Assembly: GCA_029168955.1 (NCBI GenBank)
Contig: JAPDOI010000181.1
Location: 703,501-767,500 of the forward strand
Reading direction: 5' to 3'
Source: Aplectana chamaeleonis
Taxonomy: Eukaryota > Nematoda > Chromadorea > Rhabditida > Cosmocercidae
DNA: 64,000 nucleotides
Shown one piece after another: positions 1 through 13,100 of this stretch. Position 1 is the first letter of the stretch. Each line of letters begins with the position of its first letter. A program made the position numbers and the translations under genes. The notes below the pieces were generated by a model, which saw only the letters and a list, made by a program, of their open reading frames with translations, was not told where the DNA came from and did no database searches.

Positions 1-355
1 ACCGATTAAGTAAGTAACACGGAGTTGACTCTTCAGTACTACTGAAAAATTTTCTTATCCATTTTTTCATCCGAATTATCCGGTGGATCCGATTTTATCC
101 GGTCGGATATCCGATATCCGATCCGGTCAAAAATTCTCGTTTCGGATAGGATCCGTTATCCGAAATTCTCGTTCGGGCCAGTATCCGTTTTATCCGATGA
201 GTCGGTTTTGCGAAATCGGGAATATCCGAAAATCCGATCCGACGCGATTTTGGCCATCGGATGGAATGTATAGAGTCCACGAGAGGGTGTGCGCGCCATG
301 CGCTCTAGGGCTCCGCCCACATCGGGGTGTCTCCTTTCCCTATCCCAGAGTGCAG
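1..355. repeat. ATCCG/CGGAT-rich subterminal repeat block
   Basis: The stretch from about 70 to 260 is built from short variants of ATCCGATATCCG and CGGATA in both orientations, a pattern typical of hAT transposon subterminal regions. No terminal inverted repeat is visible in the window, so the element is probably cut by the window edge or by the hAT end that starts near 360. Open frames here are by-products of the repeat. Confidence 0.45.
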
Positions 356-359
356 CGAT

Positions 360-649
360 CGTTCGAACATTTAAAAGGTAAGAAAAAGGCATTCAAAAGG
401 TAAGAAAAAGGGTTGAAAAAGAGTAACAAACAGAAGGATAAAGAAGGACATCGCGCCAAAGCATGCCATAACACTAGCGAACCCGTGAAATACCAGTAAC
501 AAGTAGGCCGACTATGCAAGAAACAGCCAATTTTTTTCGGTAAAAAATTCGGTAAATTTCGAGAAAAACTCGGCAAAACGGTAAATCAAAATTTACCGAA
601 AAACACCGGTAATTCCGGACAATCGGTAAACGGAAAATGCACACCCCTG
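360..649 (-). mobile_element. Truncated end of a CAGGGGTGTGC-type hAT element
   Basis: The sequence ends in GCACACCCCTG at 639-649 with GGTAAA/TTTACC subterminal repeats. Its inner part is the reverse complement, with divergence, of the left end of the complete hAT element at 62126-62991. The opposite end and the target duplication are missing. Confidence 0.7.
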
Positions 650-973
650 GTTCAGTGTATCTTCGTTTGAGTGAAACCGCACCCACTGCTAGTGAATTGA
701 CAACGTTCAGACAGGGAATGGTAGAACTTTGCTGAAATCAAAAATGTATGATTTTGCCAATTTTAGATCGTGTTTAATCGTTCATAGTTCGTTTTCTCTT
801 CTTAGCGTCTGTCTTATACGGCGTACCCAGATAAGTAAATAAATTACGTCTATCGTCGACTCTATTCACTCGTCATACTGTTGCATGCTGCATTTTTCGC
901 TTCAAAATAAAATACCAACAAAATGGGATTGATACACTTGTCTGCCTCAAACGAACAGTCCCTAGCTGTGCTA

Positions 974-979
974 TTTATT
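974..979 (-). promoter_or_regulatory. Polyadenylation signal AATAAA of the M13 gene
   Basis: The canonical hexamer lies 8 nt downstream of the stop codon at 988-990, so the 3' UTR is very short, as is common in nematodes. Confidence 0.75.
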
Positions 980-987
980 CATAAACT

Positions 988-1167
988 TCACATCTTAGAG
1001 GCCAGAGGTTCGGTCTGCTTATCTCTGTACCAGACATCACATCTTGCATCGCTTTGAGGGAACATAGCTTCGCCGACTCTGCATCCAAAATCTCTACCAA
1101 ACGCACGGATGTCCTGCACCACCTGATTGGTTCTACATAAGTTTGGTGTTTGAGGGTTCATCAGGAG
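988..1167 (-). CDS. M13 gene, exon 22: C-terminus and stop
   Basis: The exon encodes LLMNPQTPNLCRTNQVVQDI, a middle part with AFGRDFGC and GEAMFP, then CDVW followed by a 13-residue extension and TGA. Neprilysins usually end at C-x-V-W. The histidine that stabilises the transition state in active members ('h.p..yRv') aligns with Q by my reading, whereas the arginine is kept. The acceptor is GTTTCAG. Confidence 0.92.
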   Translation of the reverse strand, partial: LLMNPQTPNLCRTNQVVQDIRAFGRDFGCRVGEAMFPQSDARCDVWYRDKQTEPLASKM

Positions 1168-4100
1168 CTGAAACTAGGGTTAAATGTTCATTCAAGTGCA
1201 TTTTAGATACAGGAAATGCAAAAAAAATAAACAATCACCTGCTTCGAGATCTCCTTGCTATCGATATTCGTGCACAATGAATTGCCGTAAGCGATCCAAA
1301 ACAGCTGATTTGGGATGAACTGCTCCAAACCGGGAAGTCTGAAACAGTTGGAGCCAAATAACTTCTCGCTTTGCACTATGTCGATATCATCTACCTTTTC
1401 TCGATCGCATTGTTTTCCCTCAGATACTTCTGGTATGCCAAATAAGCTGCTTGTTGTCCTGAAGGTAACGTGGAGTTTATACACTTTGAGCTCGTTGTAG
1501 TGATCTCCCTACTCTGTTTTCTTACAGAGGAATACTACATAACGATTGGATGTCGAGTTTCAGACTCTTTCCAAGTAGCTGGCTAAGCCTTCTTTTTAGC
1601 CGTCTTTATGAGAGAAGCCCAGTTTTTACCTCCCAGATCTGCCATGTTTCCTCTCAGCGTTGTGGTGCCATCCGCACATCGCACATTACCCTCGTTTAAT
1701 GGACAACATTGAGTGCTGAATGATGAGGTTATCCAATAATAAGCAAATAACTACTCAGACAGTAGCAGGCCCGGAGCGCAACCGATCCCGCCCCTCCTCG
1801 CCCACTGCGACCGAAACGCAGAGCAGTTGATATGCAAACTTGCGGTGCGTTTCGGTTGTGATTGCAACGTGCAGTGCGTCCAGGTTGCTCTCCGAGCCAC
1901 ATGCGTTGACTGAGGCGCGCATTTCGAAATCGGATGAATCAATTGAAACGAGGAATAGTATCTGGGCTCCCTGCGATTTTTGAGCCGGATTCTGACTGTC
2001 TCTCTTGTAGGGCTTGTAATTGATTTCCTCTGCTCCATTTGCGCTCAATATTCGACCATCCTAGAATTCACTATATTCTTCATATTTGTGCAATATTTAG
2101 ACTGTATTCAAAAAATAAACGTTAACATGACTTTCCGAACGCAGTTTGAAAATATTCATGGAGGGAATATTTCGGATTTATTTAATCATTTCGAAAAAAA
2201 ATTTAGAAAAACGAATCGCTCGGATATTTAAATTCATTTCAATCTATATTTAAACTTATATTCAAATTTTAATGTTTGGAATAAATATGTGCCATGCATA
2301 CTTTCCATTGCTAGCTTTGAATCGTTCAACGAGATCATTAGAAGGACTCCGAGAAAGGGCGGTTGTTAGGAATACCTAATAATTTCAGGGAAATATACCT
2401 AATAGTTGGAGAAAATCAGGTGAAATCAGAAGATTGATTGGTGAAGTTGTCAGGGAAGTTGTGACGGAATCGAAATTTTAACCAGGTGAAAGTGTATTAA
2501 GCTGAAAGGTATTTCATAATCAGCACTAGCTCAGAAAAGGGACAATAAAGGGTCACATAAATCCAAGGAAATTCAGTAGGGTGGGGGAATTCGGTGAATG
2601 TGTGGAAATCGTTGGATTCTTCCTTGAAAAAATCGATTAGCTTGAATGGGTGCGATAATCGATCAGCGAAGCGTCCGAACCACGTCTATGTATCTATCGA
2701 TTTTCGCAACTGCGTTGCTAAAATCGGTTTATAGAAAGCGCCCAGGGCGCAACCATGTACGCTCAGGGTGCTGCGTGAATCAATCTCGCCAGTAGCACCC
2801 GGAGCGCAACGCATGCGGCCTGGATCGCAACATATGTGGCCCGTAAATTGAAAAATTTGTCACCCTGAGCGCAACATGGACGCGGCTCCGGGTGCATTCG
2901 GGGTGGGCTCAGGGCTTGCTATCGTCTGAGTAATAACTGGATGCCGTTATTTACACGAATTTTGGCAGTTGTGAGGCTGAATCGTTGGAGCCAAACAGTC
3001 TGGTGACAGAATCGGCGTGGCAAGTAGAAACAAAATGGAATGTGATGTGCCGTCATGCTCTTATAGCGTCGGAAACGGACGAGGCCAGCCGCGGTAGCCA
3101 TTTAACCCATTCAGTCCACGCCTAATTTTGGGTGACTGCACGTTCGGGACGCGCGCTATATTGCGTTACCGTATATCGTGTCCTACCGGCGGGATACGGG
3201 AGCTCGAATGGCACGCCACCAAAAATAGATTTTTTCATGTTCGTAGTCAAGCTATGTATCAATGAAATAAACTTTATACCAGGATTTCCACTCATGGAAC
3301 TCGTTCTAACCTGAGAAGCAACTTCCTGAAGTCACGGCAGTATCAAGGAGAAATATCATTTTGCCACCACTGCTCCAAAGAAATTCTCTTAAAAGAAGCA
3401 TACACGCTCGCAAACATAGTTGAGATAACGACTTTATTCAGCTCAGAGGGTTGATACTGAAACGCCTACGTCGTTGGAAGCAGTGATGTGCGTAATAGAA
3501 ATTTTGTAATTCGTTAGTCGTTAGTCGTTCAACCGGCCAAAACCCTCGTTAGTCGTTAGTCGTTAGTCGTAAAAATCTAGGCTCTGAAAAGGAGCACAGT
3601 TGAGGCAAAGAGCCCTTATGAATAGAAAAAAAGGAAGCATGAAGAGATGTACGTTTTCCAAAACATTCATGGTCATTAAAGACACAAATCGTTCCTTGTT
3701 AGAGAACCTACTTCAAATGGCAAACCTACGTATACATAACTTATTATATGCACGAAAGCCTAATACCCGAGAGTGTGTGTTTATCGATTTTTGTCATTTT
3801 TCGGTAAGAAAAGGAACAATATGGGTAACCGAGGAAATTTTGAACTTTTGCTTTTCTTCCAGCGCAAAATTTGTCATTCTGCGTTATATGATGTTATTTG
3901 AGATCTACCTCGTGGTGACAACACGGAGAATCGCACCGACTTTGCACTACTTGTTCTTTGCTCAGCGTCGCGAGCCGAACCGTTGCTCGGTTTAGAGGTT
4001 GTTTCCATAATGGGGAAAGGTCGGGAGAAATTAGCAGCCAGGTTAAAATTTTACCTCTGAGAGGTCTCAGCACCACTTTATGGAAACCCTATATCTCGAA

Positions 4101-7100
4101 TTTATGACTGAAAGTCGAAGGACGGCACCCTTAACAATCCAATGATCGGAGACAGTTCCCGTCGTTGGGCAGTTGTGGCTTGCAGGCACCGCTCCACATC
4201 ATCCCCTCTGAAAGTGTCCTCTGTGGAAACTTCCGCTGGAGCCGGTCAGTGCCGGAACCGGTTCAGTGAGCCTACCATAGAGTAGCGAGACCGACCCGAA
4301 GTCGCATAAACGCTACGCCTAACCTTGCGTAAAGTTCGATTGGGGGTTTTGATGAGGGGGTTCTAGAACTGCGAAGCAGTGTCAGTAGAAATAATAAGTA
4401 CTGAAGGCTATGGTTATTTTGTACCATTCACCTAGACCACCAACACGGCGATATGTATTAATCCTGGTGTAAGGCTCGGGTTGGGGCGCGATTTGAATGA
4501 CTGTTGGCTTTCTAACGAATTTTGGGATTGCTTACTAAAATATTTTTATTTTCGTTAGTCGTTAAATTCGTTAGTCGTTAGTCGTAATTAAGCACAACAC
4601 TGGTTGGAAGCGTCAAAAACGAGCTAAAGCGACCGTTTTCAAGCAATAAAGTTGTATGAGAAGGCGGATTTCACATGCAAAGTGTGCGGGGTTCCGCACC
4701 TCGCTGCTCATAATTGCTCTAAAAAGGTCATTTTGGCTCGTTTTCAAAGCTTCAAACGGCATCAACGTTTAGCACCAGGGCCATGTGAGTGGAGTTAAAT
4801 CTTTGATCCAATCATATTTGCGCTCGTGTGCATTTGCGAGCGCGTCCTCCGTTTTCAACCGAATTTCAGGAAACAACCCGTTGTCACTTCATTTCCATCC
4901 AATTTTTCGGGGGTTTCTCGTCAAATCTCATTACTGGCTACTCCAAGCCTTCGATTCAGACCATGAAACCGATAGCATTTTTAAGCGTGTATGCTGCCTT
5001 TAAAGGAGTTTCTTTGAATGCGATTTGGAGACCTGCTATCTGTTTATTTATTCATTAGGTACGCTACGTAAGGCAAGCGCATTAAACACCGAATGAGGAT
5101 TATCCGCTGAAACCATGAACCGGATTTAGCAGAATACAATACTGATCCTCAACTTCGCCCTAGAAGCATAACAACTTCTTCCCTGCAACGCGTTTGAAAC
5201 TCCACAGAGCAGAAGGTATCGGCACAGACGTAATATCGAAGTTAAGAGAGACGAAGCTTGACCCGTCCCTACAAGTGAAAGAGCAGGCTCAAATATATGA
5301 ACTCATAATGCGCTCGAAAAAATTATTTTTGAAACGGTTTTTTGTAATGAGCCCCAGCCATTTTCCCAAAAATCTGAACATTATGCAAAAGTGGAGCTGC
5401 CGACGAACCATGACTTCCATAGTCAAGTCTAGGATAGGTGAATACATAGAACTTGAGAAAACACGAAAATTCTCTCTTGTGACAGAGAAATCTGTTTTTC
5501 GAAAGGGTGTGTCCCACCGGTGGGACACGTGGTCGTGAATGGGTTTAACAGGATTAGGATGATGGGTTACTGAGGACACGATAAACTGCTGGGCATAAGC
5601 CTTAACTAAGCGAAACGCCCGTTTATCACTTGATTCTGTACTGGCACAAATTCATGTTGTAAAAAACCACATCGCGATTTTGTTTCATCACATTGCGCCT
5701 TTGCGAAAGGTTGTCAAAAAGTACGCAAATTAATAGTCGGCAGAAAGAAACTCAGCTGGGGCTTTGATAAGTGAAGGTGAAAGTAAGAACCTGTATTGGG
5801 TGACCACGCACTGAGCCATGTTCATTAATCCTTCCGTCGCCTCGTCGTCCATCCAGTTGCACTGATTCCAAGAGCAACCAATCAGTTCTCCTCCATCATC
5901 GAATTGGAAGCCTGTTAATTGTGAATCGATTTAAAATGAGAGGCACACCAGCAATATTCAGCTGAAACAAAAATCACCCTCATCATCAACTGCACGAGAC
6001 AATTGTTGACCAATCACACCACCATATCCAGCGAAATTAAAAGCTTTTGGGTAGTCGGCACTGAAAACGAGAAGAATCACCTTCATTGGTCTTGACACCA
6101 CTCAAAGGCACAGGACACCCTAAAAATTAATTCTTAGGTGTTATGCTCATCCTGGAGAGAGTCGCACGCTGATCACAGTGGTATCTCTGAAATCGTCCAA
6201 GACCCCCTTTGAACAGAGTTATGGCTCTTCAAAGATGAGTAGATTCTGAGGATGAAAAATTGGTGGACGAGTTGTCTCAGACCTGTATTTCTCTTCATTC
6301 GCAATTGTTGCGTGAGAAAACGCCAGAATAAGGAGACAGTCCGGTAGTGGGCTGAAGAACGACGACTCATTGGAATTCATCAGGCCATCGAGCCGCTATC
6401 GACTCCGAAAATCTGTTAGGGGGTCGAGTCTGTGGTGGTCGCTTATATCTCGCCTATTCGGAGGGAATTAGATCTGGCATTTGGAGCGTTTTATACAGGA
6501 GGGGTCTTCTACAAAATTACACGAAAATCTCAAAATTCATATCTGAGGGTGTACTTTGCCTTTAAGAGTATCTTTAATGTTTATACCTGTAGTATGGCGG
6601 GTTCCAGAGAGCAGCTGGTAACGTTATAGAATTTCTCTCAGGTTGGTACCATGCATCCACAAGTGCTGGAGATTGAAGAAACTGTTTCCTGAACTACCTC
6701 TAGTCATCAATCGAGTATCAAAATGTCCAGGCGTGGAAGTAAGAATCCTAACCTATCCGCTTTTTCATTGAAGACAGGGAACGCTTCGCGATTTCCAAAA
6801 CCTTTTTTCAGTGTTTTCAATATATAATAAAAGTTTCCTCCTTGCTTCAAAATGGACGCGTAGTCTTTCTGGAAATCTGATTAGAAGGTTGATCTAACAT
6901 TGGCACACAGAGATTTACGCGCTTTGTGGTAGTTGTCAACAGCTGTCCAGTTCTTGAAGTCTCCAAACATCTCAATAGGCCAGCCAATGTTTTTCTGCAT
7001 ACGTTCTGCTGTAAACATCAAATTACTACTTGTTCCCGAATACTCATAAGTTTCAGAATTGTAGTCACAAGGCCGCAAAAGGCAAAAATAAAGAAACGCT

Positions 7101-10100
7101 ACACTTCGGGAGGATACAATGTCTTTGTCACCAACCTTCAACTTCAAAAGATAAAATCGAGTAAATTTTTCGTAATATCCTGACCTTTGAGCAAAGCTTT
7201 CCTGTACGTTCTATCGTTCAACCAGGCTAATGTTTGTATCATCTCCTAAAAAACGTGAAATTTAGCGAATAATGATGAGTGGTGTTTTTTTGTTGGACAT
7301 ACCGAAAAACTTTTGATTACAAGATCAGTCTCCTTCTTAATATCATTGTAAAGGGCGTCTCGGTTTTGAAGAGATTTGACATACACGTAACCTGAACCAC
7401 AAATTATCAGCGATTTGAAATTCTGCCTAGTATGTGAACTGTCTCAGACAGCCGGGGGGTTCGGTCCGGCCACGATAGGCTTTTGATTTGACTACAAAGC
7501 GGTGTGGACGACGATACTGCCGCGTAATTTCCGTGCGTCTCGAAGTAAGAGGCATGTGCCACAACACATAGCCGTTCCATCGGCCACGACACGCCTTCGA
7601 TTCAACTACGACTAGTTTGGGCGACGAATGAGCCAAATGCCCATGATCGAACACGTTGATCGATCGCTCCACAATTGATCGGGCGCTTAGGCCATTGTTA
7701 TACTCTGCCACAGCACTGTCGCGGTTGCAGACCAGAGCGACGTCGCAGTCGCTGAGGACCAATTGTGCTACGCAATACATCACGCCAACTTACGTCTGAA
7801 ACGCGCTTTAGCCCGCGCAACTGCAGACGAATCGATAACCCGGAATCAACACCAAATCAGTTTAGTTTCAGCTCTATAAAGAGACAGGCTTTAAGATTTA
7901 TACATTTAGGATGAGGTGAAGGAGAGAAAAAAAAGAAGGAACTACAAAAAAAAAGAAGATAAATAGAGGAAAACCGCCCTGAACCAATCACTCCGTCGCC
8001 GTCGCGGGCATCGGGCGCAGTGCGCCACACTGCGACCCATGCCCGCGACAGCGACCGATTGCGGCACGTTTTTAACATTTGAATGCATAACACCCATCTG
8101 TGACCCTGAGACGCGACCAGCGCATGCAACGTGTTCCTGCGACAGCTTTTTTCACGGTGGGAGTGTGAGTCCCGAGACGATTCGTAACCGCTCAGCGAAC
8201 CTGTCGCGGTCGCAGACGGGAGGTATAACAATGGCCTTATCAGCCGCACAACACGTATATAAGGGGCGCGATTTCATAGAAAGCACAGTCGGCTTTTCGG
8301 GGCCGCTCCTGAAAGGAGACTACGAGTCACTTTCCGGACGATTTTCGACAGCTGAGGGGTCTCCCCTCGGTCCTCAGCGCGGCAAGCTCCTCCGCTGTCG
8401 TCCGTGGCGAGGGTGATGGTTCTGTCGCGGACTGCTGTAAGAGTGATCCCCGGCTGCGGGCCGCGACTTGGACTGTACCCTTGTTGGGGGAGACCCGCTT
8501 CTATCACAAGGGATGGGATCCCGTCCCCAGCAGCACGTGCTTCAATTATAGGACGACGTGCTGCTACGTGGGAATTTCGGGTGCGACACGGGTTTGTCTC
8601 TCTGCGCCACGTACTCCTAAAGAACAGGCCACGTGCTTTAGCGTGGGAAATAATGGGGTGAAACAAAAATGTTGCCTCGCTACGCCACGTGCTTCTATAA
8701 TAGGACGATTTGCTGCCGCGTTGGAAACGGAGGTGCGGCAAGGGTTTTGTCTCTCTGCGCCACGTAGTCCTATAGAACAGGCCACGTGCTCCACGAAACC
8801 GGACGTGCTGCTGCGGAAAGTCCTTTCAACTCGACTAGGTATCTGATTAGAAAACCTATCGCGGCCGAATTGTACTTCCCCAGTATCTGAGGTGGAAAGT
8901 CTCAAATGAGCTTTTGATTTCGATTATCGGCAGCAGCGAAGAGGAGGACCTCGGCAAAAAACAACTGGTGGAAATGATGTTTCGACGAAAAAGGAAACGC
9001 TCACCGCTTGTGTTCCTAAGTCTTGAGCCTGCGCTAGAGCTGCAGCAGAGCTTATGCACCAGGGATGTGCGTTAAGAGAAGTTATTTTTTTCGTTAAGCG
9101 TTAATCGTTAATTTTAGAAAAAACCCGTTAATGCGTTAACACGTTAATTTTGCATTTCGTAAAAATATAAAAAGAAAAACATTACCACGTCTAAGATCAA
9201 TCAAATTATCAGATATCCCATATCAATCAGTGCCATACTATGCTCGGCGCGGAATAGGTCCCCTCACGTGGTACTGAGCTCCGGAGGGTCGAAGGGCTCC
9301 GGAGATATCCGTAGACAATCGTGTATGTGAGTGGAAACCGCCCGGAGCAGTTTTTCACATATAATTCAGTTAATTCAACTACACATTGCGGTTTGACTGG
9401 AATGCTGTTTGAACTGAGTTGAGAGTGACGGTGTTCAATTAGGAAGTTCAGGGTAAAGTCATAGTGAAGGTGTTCCCAGATGATGGGCAAGACATATGAA
9501 TCCTCAACGTGAAGTGTGTAAAGCAGTTTGCCTATCAAATGCTGAATGATTTCTGCGAAAGATTTCCATGAGTTAGTAGAGTTTATATTTGAGTTGAGCG
9601 TAGTAGATTTATCCTGTACAGAAACTTTCCTCGTTTGAGAGTGAGGCATAACACCGCTACAATATATGAGCTAACACCTCTCTCATTGGTGGTCCCACTG
9701 GAACTCAGCAATTCTGAGAAGTAGGAGTCACGGGAGTGGTAAATCAGAGCCAGGGTGGTCGATTTACTCTATGCTGTGTTTCAGCGTCTCAAATGAACGT
9801 CGAAGACCGCTAGGCTGATAGAGGAAGACGACAAAAAACATCCAAGTTAACGAATCTATGTAAACTAGGGTTTTAAACTGCAGTAACTCAAGTTCTAAAT
9901 GAGGTACCTGAGAAAAAATCTAGCTTCAGAAAACTACACTCTGTACCCTACTGTTTGAAGCCTACCGCACCTCTGGAGTGTGCCCTTCGCAAAAATCTTC
10001 CTGTTGTGGTTTCTGCGTCAACATTCGCGTGTTCTAAGTACTTACTTCGTTAGGTGTGGGCCCACAGTGCATTTCAGAGAAGAACCCACAACAAATAATT

Positions 10101-13100
10101 GCTCTTCAAACGCACTCTCCAGGAGTGCGGAAGGTTGCGAACGGTAGATTATAAAGCCTAGTTTCTCGAAGCTCGTTTCTCTGTTTTTCTGCCTATCTTT
10201 ATAACGGTCCCATGCTGATTCCAATGATTTCTCTAGAATTTTACAATACCTTCTGGTAACGGAGTTATGATCCCTCAAAAATCGAGCTAAGGAAACATGG
10301 TGGACGAGTTGTCCGAGGCTTGTAACTTCCGTCTCTTGCAGCCGATGTATGCTAGCTGACCTGAGTCAAGAGAGAAGTCGAGAATGAAAGGAAGAACGGG
10401 GCTTTTGATCGGAAACCATCGCTCATCTCGAGTTTTCATTTGTTCGCGTCGCAGGGCGGGCATTGCGCTTTTGGGATTTGCCTTGCGCGCAAAGTGGCAA
10501 CTTCGGGCTCTTTTGGGGCTCTCCCTGGCTCGTTTTCATGCGTTCTTTGGTCTTCAACGTTACAGTGTGTCCATACGCTACCCATTCTCACAATTAGTGG
10601 AAACTGAAACACATTTTATATCGTGAACACTGCCTTTAAGCCAACTCATTTACTGCTCAACTCATAACCTTTTGAAAGCCTTTTCTTTCGAAGACTTGTC
10701 CGTTTTTCTTTCTTCGACGTTTACGAGTTCAGTGTAGCGCCCTTCAGCGTCGATCTCAGACGGTGAAATTTCGTATGCAGGGTAAATCAACCATGCCTGA
10801 CTCAAATACCGTATTTCCTCTATTAGAAGTACACCCTCTATGTGAAGTACACCCCTATTAGTAATAAACTTCTAACTAAGATGAGGAATAAAAATTCAGA
10901 CTCTGAAACAGTATAACGGCTTAGAAAAGGACGGGTATATCAATGAGTGTGCACGCGATGACTCACCCGAAATTGACTAGCTGAATTCTCATGGTTGTTG
11001 ATGGCGAAATCATAGTTTTGTTATTGAAAATTTCATGATGAAATATTAGAAGTACACCAGAAAAAGAAGCCTGAGAATTAGAAGTACATGCAATTTTAGA
11101 AGGGAAATTACGGCATCTTACTTTCGCGACTCCTAGTTTTCGAAATTCTCGATTTCCGGCGCGAGAAGCGGTTGGTCGAAGATCAATGTGCTTGAAACTC
11201 TTGGCAGCACAACCGCTCCCGCCCAAAAGGTGGCGAGCGTTTTGCATAAGAATTCATGCATATTGATCTTCTGCCGACCCCTTCTCATTGATAGGTAGAT
11301 GTGCAAAATCTGATGGACTGCACTATACATACACTTTTGAACTTTCAGCCCCTCCCTACATAAATGCGATGGGCGCTGTTCCGTGCTCTCGTCCTCGCAA
11401 ACAACCGCATTGTTTTCTTCTTTTTCATTAGCACTGGCTCCATCATTTTAGTACGACAAGAGTAATTTTACTGTTAACAAACATCAGAGGCAAACCTGCT
11501 GGATAAACACTGTTTGAACAGATCAGCACTAGGTGAGGAGGGGAGGGGTGGACTACGGTCAAACATCGTGGAGTGGGGGTCTTAGCAGAACTGGCTGACC
11601 AGCACTTCGTGCAGTACCCTGAACCATAATTCCACAGCAATTAACGAACTATAGATTAACGTGATTTCAAGACTTTTTCGTTAAGCATTAATCTTTAATT
11701 CTCAGGAAAAAACCGCGCTAACCCATTAATGCGTTGACACTTTAACGTTCTAACGCACAGCCCTGATATTATGTACCCTCAAACCCGCGATGAATGAGCC
11801 GGGCGGTGCTGAGTTGAAGCGGGCGGCGCGGCTTGTATCACCCGTCACTGACTTTCAGGTGATTTTGCTAGCCCGCTGCCAATATTTCTGACATTTTCGA
11901 CTTTTTCATCTTGAAATTCTCAGCAATACGGCATTATGCTGGTGAAGTCACTTGAATAACTGTTGTGAGGGCAATCTGATACACAATGAGTGGCCGCGCT
12001 GCGCCCGCTTCAACTCAGCGCCGCCCGGCTAAGTCTAGCTCAAGATCAAACGTTTTCAGCAGTAGTTTCTTGAGAAAGAGAGTTTTCTTGTTTGAGATGT
12101 TATACTTTATTGGGCTAACGTTCCGGCGCTTCTGCCTTCGACGGAGCCTGGAATGCGAGAGCCACATAAGGATTTAGCCGACCAAGCATAAGTATTTCAC
12201 AGCAAAAAAAAAGAAATTTTCCAGAAGCGTGGAGGAGAAACAACGTCTTAAGCTTTTCAGCAGCACTAACCTTTAGAGAACAGACCAAAAAAATTCAACT
12301 AAGACGTATGTAAAGTCCATGTGTACAAGAATATACATCAGGCACGGAGAATGAAATAATTGCCGTTTTATAATTATATTAAACCCAATCTTCTGACAGA
12401 CACCCTCAGTTGAACTCAGATGTCGATGATCACATCAGACCGCCCACCTTGTTAGCTTTCAAAAGGCCGATCATGCCCATAAACAGATCAAGAATCATGA
12501 AAATCAGCGAAGGGGGCTACTTCTTAGGTGATCGCCACATATAAAATTCTTTAATTTTTGGGTTTCTGGAGTTAATCCAAAACGCCTCCAAAATTCTGCG
12601 AGCAACGATGTCAGATTACTGAGCAGGGATCGTGAGACCTAACAAATTAGCTGTATTCATGCACACGAGCCCGGTGGGTGTCCCCTCAAAGGAGTGGATA
12701 TCTTGAAATTCCTAGGGCCACCCAATCGCTCTTTAATCCTTACACCCTTACACAAAGAGACCTGCTGGCTTCTTTCACATACTCCTACCTGCACATCTGA
12801 TGGGTTATCATGTAGACTATCCCCGTGCTTATACAATCGTCACCCTTTCCATATAGACAAATTACGCAAGATGCCGTAGTGCACGCACGGTCATACATAT
12901 AAGCGTTTCCTTACCAGTTGTCCCTTGAGGTTCTGGAGAGTTGGGACAACCGTTTTTGAAGGGAGTTGGGTTGTGGATTGGTATATATTTAATTTTCGAT
13001 CCATCGGCTGTACTACGAGTTGCATAAGATATGAATTCCCGTTAACATAGAAAAATTATTATTCTAATATGATAGCACTACACTGCCAGTGGAAAAGCTC

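Noticed and set aside
1203..1484. The 93-codon minus frame as one exon.
   Set aside because: It merges exon 21 with intron sequence. Exon 20 lies in another frame at 1458-1395, and splice sites and family pattern favour two exons.
6881..7147. The whole 88-codon minus frame as one exon.
   Set aside because: Only the part after TTTACAG (7008-6919) matches M13; the preceding 45 residues are intron read-through.
8274..8905. Several frames of 85-155 codons on both strands.
   Set aside because: They overlap a tandem 153-bp GC-rich repeat and mirror each other.
9227..9649. A 140-codon minus-strand frame with a good internal acceptor, first taken as an M13 exon.
   Set aside because: Exons 8-12 of the gene already cover this part of the protein in phase (21301 to 7303). 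The frame adds no M13 motif and lies inside a hAT-like element.
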